64,000 bases of DNA from Microvirga sp. (lineage in GTDB: Bacteria; Pseudomonadota; Alphaproteobacteria; Rhizobiales; Beijerinckiaceae), in NCBI GenBank assembly GCA_029266525.1, contig JAQSWQ010000022.1, positions 17,562-81,561 on the forward strand, given 5' to 3'. Below the pieces are notes generated by a model. It made no database searches. It saw only the letters and a program-made list of their open reading frames with translations, and was not told the DNA's origin. This document shows, piece by piece, positions 62,461 to 64,000 of this stretch; within the stretch, counting starts at the first letter, position 1; each line of letters starts with the position of its first letter. Position numbers and translations under genes: made by a program.

Positions 62461-63999
62461 ATGGCTCGGATGAAGTACGTCCAGCGCCGCGCAAACCGAT
62501 TCGAATTTCGCTTCCCGCTTCCTGACGATTTGGCCGGGCAGGCGGCGCCTCAGCCGTGGCCGGATGGCCTGGCACCGCTCCTCAACGCCAAGACCGGTCG
62601 GCTGAAGACCGAGATTATCCGCTCGCTCCAAACCGCCGACGCCAAAGCGGCAGAACGGCGAGCCCTCGCGCACATCGGGGAAGCGCACCGGCTCGTCGAT
62701 CAGGCTAGGCGGGTGATGAAGGAGGGACCGCCCGAGGGAATCGCCCCGGAGCAGATCGCACATCTGATCCGTGAGCATGAGATTGAGCTACTAGAAAGAT
62801 TCCTCCGGGCCGAGCGACACGCCTTCGACTGGATCAAAGCCCGGATCGAAGGCGAGACAGTGCCGACGCCTGCCCGCCCGGCTTCCCCCAGCACATCCGG
62901 TCAGATCACCATCTCTTCCGCGTATCGCCGCTGGGTGGAGGGTGGTGGCCGGGGCGCACGCAAGCCACGGGACGGCTCAGTGGCGGAAGCCGGACGCGCG
63001 TTGCAGCGGTTCATCGAATTGCACGGGGACATGCCGATCACGTCAATCACCAAGACGCACGGGCGGGCGTACCGGGACGCGCTCGCCAGCTTACCGAAGG
63101 CGCTGCCGGATCGCCTACGGACCATGCGTTTGCCCGACCTTTTAAAGCAGGACCTCAGCGCCTTTCCGAAGCGCAGCGCGCAAACCATCAACAAGACGCT
63201 CAACTTACTGGGCGGGCTGTTGACGCGGGCAGAACGCGACGGCTTCTTCGAAGGTGCCCCCAGCTGGTCCAACCCGTTCCACGTCGGCTTCGAGATCGCT
63301 CGGAGTGAAAAGCAGCCGTATGAGCCCTTCAGCGTGACCGAGCTACAAAAGCTGTTCGCCTCGCCAGTCTTCACGCAGGGACTGAGGCCGCATGGGGGGA
63401 AGAGGGAAGCGGCCTACTGGTTTCCGCTAATCTCGTTATTTAGTGGGGCGCGACGGACGGAGATCGCGCAGCTGAAGGTCGGCGATGTGAGGCAGGGAGA
63501 GGGCGGTATCTGGTACTTCGACTTCAGCGACCGGGGCGAGGATCAGCGGCTCAAGAACGAGTCGTCCGCACGTTCCGTCCCGATCCATTCCGAGCTGATC
63601 CGGTTGGGGCTGTTGGACTACGTTGTTCAGAGGGCGACGGGGCACGACAGCAGAGCTCCCCTTTGGCCTGGATTCGAGTCGCCTCTCGATGTCAAGACGA
63701 GGGCCTGGAGCAAATGGTTTGCCCGATACCTCGGTGAGCACGTCGTGGATCACCCGTCCAAAACCTTCCACTCCTTCCGCCACACCTTCAAACGGGCGTG
63801 CCGGGAGGCGGGGATCAGCGAGGAGATCCATCATGCGCTGACCGGACACTCCGGCGGTGGTGTTGGCCGTGCCTACGGACGCGAGCGGCGCGCGGACGGC
63901 TCACTGGATCGCGGCATTTCGCTTGCGCGCCTCCAGGCCGAGATCAACCGTGTCACTTATGCCGGTCTGGTCCTTGAAAAGGAATCGCGCCACACGTAG
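62461..63999 (+). CDS. Tyrosine-type site-specific integrase
   Basis: A 512-residue phage or island integrase. The N-terminal half is a DUF6538-like start (MKYVQRRANRFEFRFPLP) with a core-binding domain near 150-280. The catalytic set is present: Arg in LFSGARRTEIAQL, Lys in RLKNESSARSVPIH, H-x-x-R in FHSFRHTFKRA, His in LTGHSGGG and the Tyr nucleophile in VGRAYG. GC is visibly lower than in neighbouring genes. ATG 62461 chosen; ATG 62470 is possible. It ends one base before the window edge, so the element it serves lies to the right. Confidence 0.93.
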   Translation: MARMKYVQRRANRFEFRFPLPDDLAGQAAPQPWPDGLAPLLNAKTGRLKTEIIRSLQTADAKAAERRALAHIGEAHRLVDQARRVMKEGPPEGIAPEQIAHLIREHEIELLERFLRAERHAFDWIKARIEGETVPTPARPASPSTSGQITISSAYRRWVEGGGRGARKPRDGSVAEAGRALQRFIELHGDMPITSITKTHGRAYRDALASLPKALPDRLRTMRLPDLLKQDLSAFPKRSAQTINKTLNLLGGLLTRAERDGFFEGAPSWSNPFHVGFEIARSEKQPYEPFSVTELQKLFASPVFTQGLRPHGGKREAAYWFPLISLFSGARRTEIAQLKVGDVRQGEGGIWYFDFSDRGEDQRLKNESSARSVPIHSELIRLGLLDYVVQRATGHDSRAPLWPGFESPLDVKTRAWSKWFARYLGEHVVDHPSKTFHSFRHTFKRACREAGISEEIHHALTGHSGGGVGRAYGRERRADGSLDRGISLARLQAEINRVTYAGLVLEKESRHT

Positions 64000-64000
64000 C

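Overview
The window is about 64 kb of high-GC chromosomal DNA from an alphaproteobacterium. Gene content and order point to the Hyphomicrobiales (Rhizobiales), perhaps near Methylobacteriaceae or Salinarimonadaceae. The main evidence is the divK-pleD pair, clpS-clpA, the tRNA-Leu/tig/clpP/clpX/lon run, rnr-DUF983-NUDIX-rpmG, glnB-glnA, an EipB/DUF1849 envelope protein, DUF1489 and DUF3572 proteins, a D,D-carboxypeptidase fused to a SPOR domain, and a phasin, which implies polyhydroxyalkanoate storage. The genus is inference; no rRNA is present.

Layout. 1-8195 (minus): a peptide-scavenging operon with an alpha/beta hydrolase, a gamma-glutamyltransferase-family enzyme, a CocE/NonD hydrolase and a dipeptide-type ABC transporter that runs off the left edge. 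8372-13399 (plus): an acyl-CoA carboxylase biotin subunit, DUF1489, two tandem paralogous 118-residue proteins of unknown family, a VWA protein and a membrane J-domain protein. 13478-19086: a D,D-carboxypeptidase, a phasin with a double-dyad operator, clpS, a disrupted clpA and a small membrane protein. 19103-25593 (mostly minus): an orphan ABC substrate-binding protein, HIT, FemAB/GNAT-like, GDPD, RidA, EipB (plus), DNA polymerase IV and DUF3572. 25673-30243: divK, a frameshifted pleD, a candidate CtrA-controlled small RNA, a frameshifted TadG-like pilus protein and DUF2939. 30460-36284 (plus): a GT-C-like membrane protein, a three-gene TRAP transporter and an enolase-superfamily enzyme. 36356-43283 (minus): rpmG, a small coiled-coil protein, NUDIX, DUF983, RNase R, two unknowns, glnA and glnB. 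43459-47094: Nnr (NAD(P)HX repair), a multicopper-oxidase-like protein lacking most copper ligands, two microproteins and tRNA-Leu(UAG). 47204-53625 (plus): tig, a stand-alone ClpX-type zinc finger, clpP, clpX and lon. 53825-62289: aspS, a glycosyltransferase, two methyltransferases, malic enzyme and an unknown exported protein. 62461-63999: a tyrosine integrase of lower GC, probably the edge of a genomic island.

How the parts connect. Much of the window is proteostasis (ClpS/A, trigger factor, ClpP/X, Lon, a J-protein) and cell-cycle or envelope control (DivK, PleD, Tad pilus, EipB, D,D-carboxypeptidase). The most novel signals are non-coding. A perfect CtrA full site (TTAA-N7-TTAA) directly follows pleD and precedes a stretch that folds into three hairpins plus a rho-independent terminator, with a CCTCCTC loop. 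Two TTGTGC-N3-GCACA(A/T) dyads flank the phasin -35 box. Four genes of unknown or envelope-type function have their ribosome-binding site or start codon inside a perfect hairpin.

Three genes look broken (clpA, pleD, tadG). Sequencing or assembly error cannot be excluded for any of them.
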